In this document: in pieces, positions 26,823 through 36,080 of the stretch | How the letters are laid out: every line of letters begins with the position of its first letter | Position numbering within the stretch: position 1 is the first letter of the stretch | Assembly: GCA_040218815.1 (NCBI GenBank) | Contig: JAVJQS010000015.1 | Span: forward strand, 1-64,000 | DNA: 64,000 bases | Direction of reading: 5' to 3' | Source: JAVJQS01 sp040218815 | GTDB lineage: Bacteria > Bacteroidota > Bacteroidia > Flavobacteriales_E > Vicingaceae | Translations under genes and position numbers: made by a program | Notes under the pieces: model-generated | Seen by the model: only the letters and a program-made list of their open reading frames with translations | What the model was told of the DNA's origin: nothing | Database searches by the model: none

Positions 26823-29101
26823 TCTAATGCTTTATTATTAAATAGCACATATCCAAAGTGCACTAAAAAGCTCAGCTCTGTTCTTGCGTCATCGTAAAAG
26901 TTTACACTCGCTGCCAAAGGACCAAGTCTAGTATGGTATACTGTTGTAAAGGTTCCTATTAAATCTCTATTAATTACTTCTTCACCGAGCTCAACACTAC
27001 CGTCAGCGTTTTCAATTAACTGCTCATAAGGCTGATAAACATAAGCTTCAAGTCGAAAATCAAGTTGATCACGAATGGAGTAAATAGCCTTCAAACCAGC
27101 CCCAAAAAAAGTTCGAGCACGATATTGATCCTGAAAGATAGTTCTGCTCTCAACTAAAGGAGTAAAAGCTGGAGAAAGCAGAAGAGTAGCAGTATAATTT
27201 TGAAAAAAGGGTAAGTCAGAATAGTTGGCTTCAAAGTAAGCACCAAAATGAAATTTGCTCCGCTCCAAAAAGTACTTATCTATTTTAAAGTTGAGATTAA
27301 GCCAATTCTTACGTTCAAATGCATCTTCTTTTAATCTTGCAGTTGAACCTGGAGTAGTTTTTTCTCTTCCATTTGTTTGGCGAAGACTAAAGTCGACCTT
27401 CGTTCCCTTACTGGCGTATAGCTTTCTATTTAAAGAGTTCAGTTCGTATTTAATAAATGCAGAAAGCCCTTCAAATTCAGTTAAATCAGAGGTGTCGCCG
27501 CGCGTAAAATCATTTACTTGGTAATATTCGTACTGCTGCCACAAGTATGATGCACCCATAGTGATTTTACCACTCGTGAAAACTGGTAGTCCAATTTTGT
27601 TCTCCCAATATTGCTCAGTGTTTATAATAAAAGGGGGGTTGTTGTCATCTATAAAAGTAGCCCTTCCATTAAAGTAGTCAAAGCTGTTGGCAGTGAATTT
27701 TGTCTCAATGTAAAAGGGTAAATCAAAAGGGATATCCCATCGAATAGCACCTTGAGCGGAGTTATAAAAACTACCAAAGTAAATGTTTCCACTTACTTTA
27801 AGATCAGCTTTATTTAGAATTTGATAATCCAATCCAAAAAAACCTGTGCTAAATGGTTTAGTTGCAATAACGCCACCAAAGGAGGCTTTGAATTTTTTTT
27901 CTTTTTTTACTTTTAAATTTAAATCAAAAGCTCTCAAACTCGGATTGTAAGTTGAACTTGGGTAAATGCTTCTAATGGATTCATTTGAGGCTAAGCGAAA
28001 GAAGGACTGTTTCAATTCTTCGTTCCCTACTTTTTGTGAATCAAGCTTGAGCCCTAGTTTAAAATACTTTGCTTGGTTTTTTTGTAAGCCATTAAAGCTA
28101 ATCGAATCATAGATTAATGCTGGCTTCTTAGCATTGAAAAGTTTTCTTTCATGCTTTACCTCTTCGAGGGGTTTTGTAACTGAAAGTTGTTTTTTGAGGG
28201 AGTCCATTAAGCTAATTGTAGTGTTGTAACCTCTTTCTGATGCTTTATTTACAGCATAAAAATCAAAAGTGGAGATGTCAGTTACTTCAGTGCTAATGAT
28301 GATACCTTCTGCACAATTAATTTTAAAATCGGACTGCCGAATGAGTAAGCTTTTTATTTGTGAAACTAAATTATCTTCAGTTGGATCAACTTTTTCAGCA
28401 GCAACATTACTTGCGACAATAAAATCTACCTCAAACTCTTGACATAAAATATCTGCAGGAAAATTGTTATATAATCCTCCGTCAAACATTATGTTACCAT
28501 CTATAGCTACTGGAGAGAGGTAAAAAGGATAAGTCATAGAGGCTCGAACTGAAGTAGCTAAGTTTCCCTGTTTTAAAATAAGTTGTTCACGGTCAGTAAT
28601 GTTTGCAGCTAAACAGCGAAAAGGAATAAAAAGGCTATCAAAATTTTGTTGAGCAACAGCATTGGCTTGAGAGAAATATTCCATAAGTCCATAATCAATG
28701 GCTAGTGATGAAACAAAATTAGTAGGAAGGTTAGTTGAAAAAATAGAGTCTAAGTCAAAGTACAAGCTTAATATAGAGGGGTCGTCAGCACTGCGCTTTA
28801 AGAAATACTGTTTGTTTTGATCAACTATTCCACTTGCAGCATCTCGAAATTCAGGCGAACTGATAATTTGTTCTATCTGATCAGGGGAGTAACCTGCCGC
28901 ATAAAAACCCCCAACGAGTGCTCCAATTGAAGTACCCACAATATAGTCTATCGGAATCTCATTTTCTTCTAAGGCCTTAAGAACTCCGACGTGAGCAGCA
29001 CCTGCAGCCCCACCACCACTTAATACTACACCTACCTTTTGTGAAAAACCATAATAGCAGTTTAAAGTAATTAGTAGTAAAAGCCAAAGTCGTCTCATCA
29101 T
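26819..29101 (-). CDS. Patatin-like phospholipase with C-terminal Omp85-type barrel
   Basis: 760 residues. Signal peptide (about 1-20), then a patatin domain (about 22-215) with the oxyanion loop SGGGAAG, nucleophile Ser58 in GTSIG and the catalytic Asp in MFDGGLYNN. A POTRA-like segment (about 325-395) is followed by about 350 residues of beta strands in the manner of BamA/surface antigen D15. This is the PlpD layout, in which the lipase is carried by its own outer-membrane barrel. It lies upstream of murB with a 4-bp overlap. The lipid substrate is unknown. Confidence 0.88.
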   Translation of the reverse strand: MMRRLWLLLLITLNCYYGFSQKVGVVLSGGGAAGAAHVGVLKALEENEIPIDYIVGTSIGALVGGFYAAGYSPDQIEQIISSPEFRDAASGIVDQNKQYFLKRSADDPSILSLYFDLDSIFSTNLPTNFVSSLAIDYGLMEYFSQANAVAQQNFDSLFIPFRCLAANITDREQLILKQGNLATSVRASMTYPFYLSPVAIDGNIMFDGGLYNNFPADILCQEFEVDFIVASNVAAEKVDPTEDNLVSQIKSLLIRQSDFKINCAEGIIISTEVTDISTFDFYAVNKASERGYNTTISLMDSLKKQLSVTKPLEEVKHERKLFNAKKPALIYDSISFNGLQKNQAKYFKLGLKLDSQKVGNEELKQSFFRLASNESIRSIYPSSTYNPSLRAFDLNLKVKKEKKFKASFGGVIATKPFSTGFFGLDYQILNKADLKVSGNIYFGSFYNSAQGAIRWDIPFDLPFYIETKFTANSFDYFNGRATFIDDNNPPFIINTEQYWENKIGLPVFTSGKITMGASYLWQQYEYYQVNDFTRGDTSDLTEFEGLSAFIKYELNSLNRKLYASKGTKVDFSLRQTNGREKTTPGSTARLKEDAFERKNWLNLNFKIDKYFLERSKFHFGAYFEANYSDLPFFQNYTATLLLSPAFTPLVESRTIFQDQYRARTFFGAGLKAIYSIRDQLDFRLEAYVYQPYEQLIENADGSVELGEEVINRDLIGTFTTVYHTRLGPLAASVNFYDDARTELSFLVHFGYVLFNNKALE

Positions 29102-29185
29102 TAATGAATTAACGTAAAATTAGCTAAAATGGGAGCTGTGTGAAGATATTTTTCTACACCTATTAACCTATTAATGTTTAAAAGG

Positions 29186-30556
29186 TTAGTTGCTCGGGTT
29201 AATTGATTCGATGATATCATGAATGGTGATGATGTGTACCTCACCCGCTCTGTTTTTTACCAAAACTGCAGGGTTTTGTTTGTCTAATTTTTTAGCAATT
29301 TCCTCTAAACTAGCATTCCCTTCAATAAAATCATAAGGAGCACTCATACAATCTTTTACCATACCTAATTTATTGCCTTTTTTAGATGCAAAAAGGGTAT
29401 ACAAATCAGCATTATTAATCGAACCAACACAATTTCCATTTTTCATCACAGGAATATGAGAAATGTCAAATTTTGTCATTTTACTCAACACTTCTGAAAG
29501 TTCATCCTCTGGTGAAGCAGTAATCAACTTTTTATTGCCATGTGCTTGGATCAAATTAATGGCATTCAGTTTTTCAGCTTCCATAAAGCCTCTGTCGCGT
29601 ACCCAATCATCATTAAACATTTTGCCTACGTAACGACTACCGTGATCGTGAAAAATAACGACTACCACATCATCTTTGGTTAATTTTTCTTTCAATTGAA
29701 GTAATCCTGCAACTGCTGACCCTGCTGAGTTACCCATAAAAAAGCCTTCTTCACGGGCTAATCTTCTGGTCATTACCACACCATCTTTATCTGTTACTTT
29801 TTCAAAATGATCAATTAAGTCAAAGTCAACATTTTTTGGCAATATATCTTCACCAATTCCTTCTGTGATGTAAGAATAGATTTCTTTTTCATCGAACTCT
29901 CCCGTCTCGTGGTATTTTTTAAAAACTGATCCGTAAGTGTCAATGCCCCAAATTTTGATGTTAGGGTTTTTCTCTTTCAAGTATTTTGCTGAACCAGAAA
30001 TGGTGCCTCCAGTTCCAACTCCAACGACTAGGTGAGTGATTTTTCCATCGGTTTGTTCCCAAATCTCAGGGCCTGTTTGCTCGTAGTGCGCTGTGCGATT
30101 CGACATATTGTCGTACTGATTAGGATAGTAGGAGTTGGGAATATCCTCATTCAATTTTTTGGCAACTGAATAATAGGAGCGAGGGTCATCAGATTCTACA
30201 TTAGTTGGACAAACAATAACTTCAGCGCCCATGGCTCTTAGGATGTCCATTTTTTCTTTGGACTGTTTGTCGGCGAGGGTGCAAATTAGCTTATATCCTT
30301 TCACAATAGCGGCAAGAGCTAGGCCCATTCCAGTATTTCCCGAAGTACCTTCGATAATGGTGCCCCCTGGTTTTAGTAAACCAGCAGCTTCTGCATCTTC
30401 CACCATTTTAACAGCCATACGATCTTTAATAGAATGGCCAGGATTAAAGGTTTCCATTTTTGCCAATACTAAGGCAGGAATATCTTTGGTGATTTTATTG
30501 AACTTTACCAGTGGAGTATTGCCAATGGTTTCTAATATGTTATTGTAGTACTTCAT
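29186..30556 (-). CDS. Cystathionine beta-synthase-like PLP enzyme with CBS domain pair
   Basis: 456 residues. A fold-type II PLP domain (about 1-330) has the PLP Lys44 in GHSIKDRM, the substrate loop EGTSGNTGMG and the phosphate loop GVGTGGTISG. A pair of CBS motifs occupies about 335-456. This matches cystathionine beta-synthase, condensing serine and homocysteine; cysteine synthase activity is the main alternative. No N-terminal heme motif is seen, as in other bacterial forms. The gene is monocistronic with its own promoter element. Confidence 0.9.
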   Translation of the reverse strand: MKYYNNILETIGNTPLVKFNKITKDIPALVLAKMETFNPGHSIKDRMAVKMVEDAEAAGLLKPGGTIIEGTSGNTGMGLALAAIVKGYKLICTLADKQSKEKMDILRAMGAEVIVCPTNVESDDPRSYYSVAKKLNEDIPNSYYPNQYDNMSNRTAHYEQTGPEIWEQTDGKITHLVVGVGTGGTISGSAKYLKEKNPNIKIWGIDTYGSVFKKYHETGEFDEKEIYSYITEGIGEDILPKNVDFDLIDHFEKVTDKDGVVMTRRLAREEGFFMGNSAGSAVAGLLQLKEKLTKDDVVVVIFHDHGSRYVGKMFNDDWVRDRGFMEAEKLNAINLIQAHGNKKLITASPEDELSEVLSKMTKFDISHIPVMKNGNCVGSINNADLYTLFASKKGNKLGMVKDCMSAPYDFIEGNASLEEIAKKLDKQNPAVLVKNRAGEVHIITIHDIIESINPSN

Positions 30557-30575
30557 TTTTGCTTTTTTGCGAATG

Positions 30576-30583
30576 CAAAGATA
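30576..30583 (-). promoter_or_regulatory. -7 promoter element for the cystathionine beta-synthase-like gene
   Basis: TATCTTTG on the minus strand is a full match to TANNTTTG and lies 19 nt before the ATG. No TTTG at the usual -33 distance is obvious. Confidence 0.45.
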
Positions 30584-30737
30584 ACTATTCCCATTACTTC
30601 AGTCGAGCCGAAATGCGTTAATTCTCAATAGTTTTGAAAATTTTTAAGTGCTTTGGTTATAGGGCTATAAACTTAAGTCACAAGTGACAATATTGTTTAT
30701 TTTAAAAGGGCATGTATGAGGAGAATAAACCTAACTT

Positions 30738-30745
30738 TAGCTTTG
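30738..30745 (+). promoter_or_regulatory. -7 promoter element upstream of the frameshifted small gene
   Basis: TAGCTTTG matches TANNTTTG and ends 27 nt before the ATG at 30773. The rest of the gap from 30557 to here holds only a short palindrome, GTCAC-AA-GTGAC (30677-30688), and no gene I can recognise. Confidence 0.4.
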
Positions 30746-30772
30746 TTTCGATGTTATAACACTTGAGAGTTT

Positions 30773-31119
30773 ATGCTATTTAACTTCTTTAAGTCAATAT
30801 TTTTTTTCTTGACAAGCACTTCATTGCTCACTCAAGATAGAAAGCTCAAATCTGAAAAATACTTAATCCAAGTCTTTTTACATCTACAAATCAAGAGGCA
30901 GCACTTGTAGATACTGAACAGGGTAAAATAATCTTGTACATTAATGGTGGGCTAGGGGTTAAGCGTAAACCATTTAATAAACAAGACTCTATTTTTCAAA
31001 AGACTTATAATGTAAGCTATTTCCCTAAAGGCTGCATAAGTTTTAATGGGGATGATTATAAATTATACAAAAGAACTATTTTAGATTATTTGAAAAAAGA
31101 AAAAGGGTCTAAAAAATAA
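30773..31119 (+). pseudogene. Small secreted-protein gene, apparently frameshifted
   Basis: An ATG at 30773 opens a frame that begins with a signal-peptide-like run (MLFNFFKSIFFFLTSTSLLTQ) but stops at 30908. A second frame, open from just after the TGA at 30853 to the TAA at 31117, carries on with a plausible soluble sequence (ILYINGGLGVKRKPFN ... YLKKEKGSKK). One extra A in the five-A run at 30855-30859 would join them into a single protein of 115 residues. This is a decayed gene or a base-calling error in the A run. In the short downstream frame the first usable start is a TTG at 30934. The family is not recognised. Confidence 0.5.
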
Positions 31120-31188
31120 AAGAAATCTCCATCCAAATGTAATTGGAAAATAGAAGTCAGACTTTAGAGGACTTATAGTAGATTATAA

Positions 31189-31224
31189 TTTGATGAACCC
31201 AACAGCTATAATTTTCTATATTTG
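31189..31224 (+). promoter_or_regulatory. Promoter of the secreted cyclophilin gene
   Basis: TTTG (31189-31192) is followed after 24 nt by TATATTTG (31217-31224), 13 nt before the ATG. Both elements of the Bacteroidota sigma-A consensus are present, the spacer being one base longer than usual. Confidence 0.55.
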
Positions 31225-31237
31225 TTAAAACTGAATT

Positions 31238-32038
31238 ATGAAAACACTTTTTATTTTAAGCCTTACACTTGTTTTTGCAAGCAAATCAATCAAGGCTCAA
31301 TCAGAAGTTACCTTTTATACCTCAAAAGGTGATTTCGTAGTAGAAACCTATGATACTTTGCAGCCAATTACAGCTGGAAACTTTTTGGACTTAGTGAATA
31401 AAAAATTTTATGATGGAATTATTTTTCATCGTGTAATTAGTTCCTTCGTTATTCAGGGTGGGGACCCAACAGGAACTGGTTTTGGAGGTCCCGGTTATTC
31501 AATTCAAGATGAATTTAACCCAAAGACAAGTAATACTAAAAAAACGCTTTCCATGGCAAATTCAGGGCCAAATACAGGAGGAAGTCAGTTTTTTATAAAT
31601 CTCGTGGACAATACTTATTTGGATCCAAACCACCCAGTTTTTGGAGAAGTTGTCTCAAACTTTTCAGTAGTCGAAGATATAGGTTTAGTGAGCACAAATG
31701 CTAATAATAGACCTTTAGTAGATGTTACAATGGACAGTGTTCGCGTTACACTTAGTGTTGGATTAAATGAGTCGAAAACCTACCCTTTAAATGTTAGTGT
31801 TTTCCCAAATCCTGCTGAAGATTATTTTTCAATTAAGTTAGATGATAAAACAACATACAGCAAAAACTATAAACTTAGATTAACCAACTTGTTGGGTCAG
31901 ATAGTTTACACAGAAAATTTCACTGGAGAAAATACCAGGGTTGATGTATCTGACATTGCTGCTAAAGGGATTTACTTTGTGAATATATTGGATAATCAAA
32001 GTCAAAGACAAGTGATGAAAAAGATTGTCCTAAATTAA
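31238..32038 (+). CDS. Secreted cyclophilin-type peptidyl-prolyl isomerase with T9SS type A sorting domain
   Basis: 266 residues. Signal peptide (about 1-20, ending SIKAQ) is followed by a cyclophilin domain (about 22-170) with FHRVISSFVIQGGDPTGTG, LSMANSGPNTGGSQFFI and HPVFGEV, so the catalytic Arg and the FxMAN-type pocket are intact. The last ~75 residues contain VFPNPAEDYF, LTNLLGQIVY and AAKGIYFVNI and are a type A sorting domain. The enzyme is therefore predicted to be carried across the outer membrane by T9SS, rather than staying in the periplasm. The gene is monocistronic. Confidence 0.92.
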   Translation: MKTLFILSLTLVFASKSIKAQSEVTFYTSKGDFVVETYDTLQPITAGNFLDLVNKKFYDGIIFHRVISSFVIQGGDPTGTGFGGPGYSIQDEFNPKTSNTKKTLSMANSGPNTGGSQFFINLVDNTYLDPNHPVFGEVVSNFSVVEDIGLVSTNANNRPLVDVTMDSVRVTLSVGLNESKTYPLNVSVFPNPAEDYFSIKLDDKTTYSKNYKLRLTNLLGQIVYTENFTGENTRVDVSDIAAKGIYFVNILDNQSQRQVMKKIVLN

Positions 32039-32144
32039 CTTATACCAAAGAAGACTGCTTTCAATATTCATTCTAGCTAGTCTCTATTTGAAGTTTAAAT
32101 CAAATCTTTTAAAGCATTGCTATTTACCAATAAATGAAATAGTT

Positions 32145-32176
32145 TAAAGGGCATCTTCTTAAGAGGGTGCCTTTTT
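32145..32176 (+). terminator. Probable terminator after the cyclophilin gene
   Basis: AAAGG-G-CATC pairs imperfectly with G-GTG-CCTTT around TTCTTAAGAG, followed by a T run at 32172-32177. It lies about 110 nt after the stop; a one-base bulge and a wobble pair lower the confidence. Confidence 0.45.
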
Positions 32177-32223
32177 TATTGTCCGTTCTGGTTCTGATAA
32201 TTGAAGTTTTATAACTTTCTCTA

Positions 32224-33441
32224 TTAATCAAATCGAATCGCTTTCACAGGGCTAATCTTGGCAACAATGTTAGATGGAATAACCAACATCATTAAGCAAC
32301 TTAATAATGTGCCCAGATTTAAAAGAAGGAGGTTCAAATAATCTAACTTTATAGGAACTTTATCAATAAAGTAAGCTTCTTGGGGCAAAGTCATAAATCC
32401 AAATTTGAGTTGTAATAAGGACATTCCTATACCTAATAAATTGCCAAAAAACAAGCCCATTATAATTAAGTAGGCGGCATTGTAAATAAATATTTTACGG
32501 ATGCTATTATTTTTTGCACCTAAAGCTTTCAGTATCCCTATTGTGCTGGTTCGTTCTAAAATTAAAATTAAGAGTGCTGAAATAATGTCAATGCCACACA
32601 CTAAAACCAGCAATCCAATTATAATAACCACATTAATATCTTGCAACTCCAACCAATTAAAAATGTCTGGCCGAGCATCTTTAATTGAGGTGGCTGTTAA
32701 ATCATAATCCAACTGTTGGTAAACATGTTCGTCCATTTTTTCAAGTTGATCCATATCATCAATCAATACTTCGAAACCTCCAACTTGTGTAGAATCCCAT
32801 CCGTTTATTTTTTGGATGTGCCGAATGTCAGCTATCACCATCTTTTCATCCATCTCACCTAAACCTGTATTGTATATACCACATATAGTTAACTTTCTCA
32901 AACGTGGAGGTTGTTGTACAAAGTAGAGTAAGATTTCGTCTCCTAAATTGAGGTTTAGCTTATTCACAATGAATTCAGAAATTAGTATCTCTTTTGACTT
33001 CCCTTCTCCATTTATATTGGGAGCACTTCCTTTTTTAATGTATTGTTGGAAAAAGCTCCAATCGTAATCTTCCCCAACGCCTTTTATAACTGCACCATAG
33101 TTATTTTCGTCAGTTTTTAGAATGGCCGCCTTGTTGGCAAAAACTTGTATATGATGGATGCCTTCAACCGTATCTAAACTTGGGTAAAACGGTCGATTAA
33201 TAGATACAGGTTTGTTATCAATTATACCTTTGGACTGATAATTAGTAATTTGAATGTGCGAACCAAATCCAATTACTTTTTTTTCAATCTCTTCTTGAAA
33301 GCCACCAACAATCGACAATGAAAGGGTCATCATGGCTATTCCCAATGTGATAGCTACAATAGAAATGCGTATAATTGGTTTTGAAAAGGAGTTTTTGTCG
33401 CCTTTTATGATTTTTTTTGCAAAAAATAATTCGAAATTCAA
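32224..33441 (-). CDS. LolC/LolE-family ABC transporter permease (FtsX domain)
   Basis: 405 residues. One N-terminal membrane helix (about 23-45), a periplasmic MacB-type domain (about 46-270), then three C-terminal helices (about 270-300, 320-345 and 370-395) ending in VAKISPVKAIRFD. This is the four-helix layout of LolC/E, the permease that releases lipoproteins from the inner membrane. The KIIKGDKNSFSKPIIRISI start is characteristic of the Bacteroidota members. No LolD ATPase gene is adjacent. Divergent from the namZ-like gene. Confidence 0.85.
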   Translation of the reverse strand: MNFELFFAKKIIKGDKNSFSKPIIRISIVAITLGIAMMTLSLSIVGGFQEEIEKKVIGFGSHIQITNYQSKGIIDNKPVSINRPFYPSLDTVEGIHHIQVFANKAAILKTDENNYGAVIKGVGEDYDWSFFQQYIKKGSAPNINGEGKSKEILISEFIVNKLNLNLGDEILLYFVQQPPRLRKLTICGIYNTGLGEMDEKMVIADIRHIQKINGWDSTQVGGFEVLIDDMDQLEKMDEHVYQQLDYDLTATSIKDARPDIFNWLELQDINVVIIIGLLVLVCGIDIISALLILILERTSTIGILKALGAKNNSIRKIFIYNAAYLIIMGLFFGNLLGIGMSLLQLKFGFMTLPQEAYFIDKVPIKLDYLNLLLLNLGTLLSCLMMLVIPSNIVAKISPVKAIRFD

Positions 33442-33466
33442 AAATGCCTGTTGTTTAGTAAAACAG

Positions 33467-33474
33467 CAAATTTA
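33467..33474 (-). promoter_or_regulatory. -7 promoter element for the LolE-like gene
   Basis: TAAATTTG on the minus strand fully matches TANNTTTG, 25 nt before the ATG. It lies in the 38-bp gap shared with the divergent namZ-like gene. Confidence 0.4.
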
Positions 33475-33479
33475 GATAA

Positions 33480-34721
33480 ATGAGAAGGGATAAGTTGAAA
33501 ATAAACTATTGTTTGTTGTTGTTAATTGCACCAATGCTCATCCATTGTGCTTCGGTTGAGAAAAAAGATATACGTGAATCTCAGACTCCAGTCAATATTC
33601 AAGAGGAAAAAGAAATAGTTGTTGGTGATTTGCAAACTGAACGATATTTGCCTCAGCTTAAAAATAAGATTGTTGGAGTAGTGGCCAACCATACAGCAAT
33701 CCTTGGGAGCACCCATTTGGTAGACAGTTTACTCAGTTTGGGAATTAATGTGAAGTTAGTTTTTAGCCCAGAACATGGCTTTAGAGGAAGTGCTGATGCT
33801 GGAGAAAAGGTAAATAACCAAACTGATGCCAAAACTGGCTTGCCAATTATCTCTTTATATGGAGATAATAAAAAACCAACTGCTGCTCAACTTCGAGGAA
33901 TTGATGTGTTATTATTTGATATCCAAGATGTTGGTGCACGCTTTTATACCTACATCTCTACCTTACATTATGTAATGGAAGCGGCCGCCGAGCAGGACAT
34001 TCCACTTATTGTTTTGGATCGTCCTAATCCTAATGGACATTATGTTGATGGCCCAGTTTTAAATCCAAAGTACCGTTCTTTTGTTGGTTTGCATCCAGTG
34101 CCAATTGTTCATGGTTTAAGCATTGGTGAGTATGCTCAAATGGTTAGTGGAGAAAAGTGGTTGGATAATGGAGTGAGTTGCGATTTAACAGTCATTACTT
34201 GTAAGAACTATTCTCATGATGATTATTATCAATTGAAGGTAGCTCCGTCTCCGAATCTACCGAATATGAATTCTATTTATTTGTACCCTTCACTTTGTCT
34301 ATTCGAAGGAACAGCGATTTCAGTCGGTCGAGGTACAACAGCTCCCTTTCAACAATATGGTCATCCTGGTTTAAAAAGCTTTAAAGAATACTTTACACCA
34401 ACACCAAGTTATGGAGCAAAAGAACCTAAACTAAAAGGACAGAAATGTTATGGTGAAAAAATTAAGTTGGATTGGCAAAAGGACTTAAGCGCTATACCTC
34501 GTCAACTAAATCTAGATTATTTGTTAACTGCTTATCAAGTATTTCCGAATAAATCTGATTTTTTCAATTCTTTTTTTAATCTTCTTGCGGGGAATAACTT
34601 ATTAAAGCAACAAATTCAGGGAAACAAGACTGCAGCTGAAATAAGGGAAAGCTGGAAAAATGATTTAGAGGCTTATAAACAGAAACGCAAGAAATATCTC
34701 CTTTATAAAGATTTTGAATAG
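33480..34721 (+). CDS. namZ: NamZ/DUF1343 exo-beta-N-acetylmuramidase-like lipoprotein
   Basis: 413 residues. Lipobox-like LIHC with Cys23. The DUF1343 domain fills the rest: VGVVANHTA, FSPEHGFRGSADAGEKV, LPIISLYG, LLFDIQDVGARFYTYISTLHY, VLDRPNPNG and SVGRGTTAPF are family hallmarks. Characterised members (NamZ, GH171) remove terminal MurNAc from peptidoglycan fragments, so a periplasmic wall-recycling role is likely. The neighbours on both sides are on the opposite strand. Confidence 0.9.
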   Translation: MRRDKLKINYCLLLLIAPMLIHCASVEKKDIRESQTPVNIQEEKEIVVGDLQTERYLPQLKNKIVGVVANHTAILGSTHLVDSLLSLGINVKLVFSPEHGFRGSADAGEKVNNQTDAKTGLPIISLYGDNKKPTAAQLRGIDVLLFDIQDVGARFYTYISTLHYVMEAAAEQDIPLIVLDRPNPNGHYVDGPVLNPKYRSFVGLHPVPIVHGLSIGEYAQMVSGEKWLDNGVSCDLTVITCKNYSHDDYYQLKVAPSPNLPNMNSIYLYPSLCLFEGTAISVGRGTTAPFQQYGHPGLKSFKEYFTPTPSYGAKEPKLKGQKCYGEKIKLDWQKDLSAIPRQLNLDYLLTAYQVFPNKSDFFNSFFNLLAGNNLLKQQIQGNKTAAEIRESWKNDLEAYKQKRKKYLLYKDFE

Positions 34722-34734
34722 ACCTATTTAAAAT

Positions 34735-35469
34735 TTATTCCGCTTGTTTTAATTTGCCAGAGCCACTGATATCTGAGTCTATTTTCTTCACGTTTCCTCT
34801 ATAATACACGTCTCCACTTCCATTGACTTCAACATCTAGTGAATAGGAAACATCAAGCTTAACATCTCCTGAGCCATTGATTTCAATTGTTGCTTCATCT
34901 GCGGTTAATTCATAGGCTTCAACATCCCCTGAGCCGTTAATTTCAATATCATGTGTTTTTGTAGTGCCTTTCAACTTTAAGTCTCCAGAGCCATTTATTT
35001 CACTTTCCAGCTCTTTTACATCTAGGTTTAAATTTAGTTCACCTGAACCGTCAACTGAAAGTTCGAGCAAGTTTGAACTTATTAAACCATCACCTATGAT
35101 GCTTCCTGAGCCTTCCACACTTAATTCCTCAATATCAGGAATAGTTATATCTATACTTATATCTTCTGCTGACTCTAGACATCTGTTGAATTTAATTTCC
35201 CATTCATCTGACTTTACATCACGGTTCAATAAGTCGATAATATTCTGTGTTGCCGTTATTGTGACATTTTGAATTTCACCTTGGCGTAAAGTTACTTTTG
35301 AAGCACCTTTCAATTCGATCTTAGAGAACTTGTCTAACTTAACTTCAGTAGTTACAACTTCTCCCTCTGCTTCAACACAAGCTCCTAGTATGCTACACCC
35401 ATTGAAGCATATAACAATGATGGAGAGAATAAGAATAACAACACCAAATTTTTTTTTCATCAAATTCAT
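34735..35469 (-). CDS. Head-GIN domain (DUF2807) lipoprotein
   Basis: 244 residues. The signal region ends in CFNGC, a probable lipobox. The mature part is a DUF2807 beta-helix: near the start LDKFSKIELKGASKVTL, later at least five short repeats of the form E(I/V)NGSGD spaced about 20 residues apart. Proteins of this type are widespread surface or periplasmic lipoproteins of Bacteroidota with no firm function. The ATG overlaps the stop of the upstream gene (ATGA), so the two form an operon. Confidence 0.88.
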   Translation of the reverse strand: MNLMKKKFGVVILILSIIVICFNGCSILGACVEAEGEVVTTEVKLDKFSKIELKGASKVTLRQGEIQNVTITATQNIIDLLNRDVKSDEWEIKFNRCLESAEDISIDITIPDIEELSVEGSGSIIGDGLISSNLLELSVDGSGELNLNLDVKELESEINGSGDLKLKGTTKTHDIEINGSGDVEAYELTADEATIEINGSGDVKLDVSYSLDVEVNGSGDVYYRGNVKKIDSDISGSGKLKQAE

Positions 35470-35996
35470 TTTAGAGCTAAGATTCCTTTAAATTTTTCAA
35501 TCTGATCGGGTGTGAAACGATTACATTTTTTCATAAAGTCCAATATTGCTAATAAGGTCTCGTGCTCGAGGGTCGCAGGGTTAAATTTGTCAATATTTTT
35601 CACAATAAACTTTCGATCTTCTTCCATATCTTCACTATAGCCTAGATATTCTGGAATTTCATATTGAACAGCCATGCGCATGAAGCGAATTTCCACGTCA
35701 TCTGGAGCCATCTCAATTGCCTTGTTAAATGAAGTTTCACTTTTATTAAGATAATTAATTTTTTTAAAAAGATTCCATGTAGTTTTTGTCATTATAGCTT
35801 CCAAAGCTGCCCGATATGCTAACATTTTTGCAGAAGGATTTTCCACTGCTAAAAAAATATCATAAACTCGCTCTGCCTCATCACAATCATGCAAGGCTTC
35901 TATATATGAAGTTCTCAGTTCTACTAATTTATTATTTTGGGCAAATCCAAAAGAAAATGACATTAATAAAACCAGAGTAAAAAGGTAATTTAACAT
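35466..35996 (-). CDS. Secreted protein of unknown function, TPR-like
   Basis: 176 residues. Signal peptide (about 1-19, ending FGFAQ). The mature part is all-helical in appearance; SFNKAIEMAPDDVEIRFMRMAV (in two overlapping motifs) looks like a single TPR unit. No catalytic motif is seen. It is translationally coupled to the head-GIN lipoprotein downstream (4-bp overlap), so the two probably act in one envelope process. Confidence 0.72.
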   Translation of the reverse strand: MLNYLFTLVLLMSFSFGFAQNNKLVELRTSYIEALHDCDEAERVYDIFLAVENPSAKMLAYRAALEAIMTKTTWNLFKKINYLNKSETSFNKAIEMAPDDVEIRFMRMAVQYEIPEYLGYSEDMEEDRKFIVKNIDKFNPATLEHETLLAILDFMKKCNRFTPDQIEKFKGILALK

Positions 35997-36080
35997 GCTA
36001 GAAAGATAGGGATTTAATAATTACTGGATAAAACATTAGCTGCAGCCTTGCTTAATTAAGAAGTAAAATTAATAAACTAC

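Noticed and set aside
30853..30862. Programmed -1 ribosomal frameshift
   Set aside because: The zero-frame codons GAA-AAA-TAC do not form a standard slippery heptamer, and no stem or pseudoknot is visible after it. A gene defect or base error is simpler.
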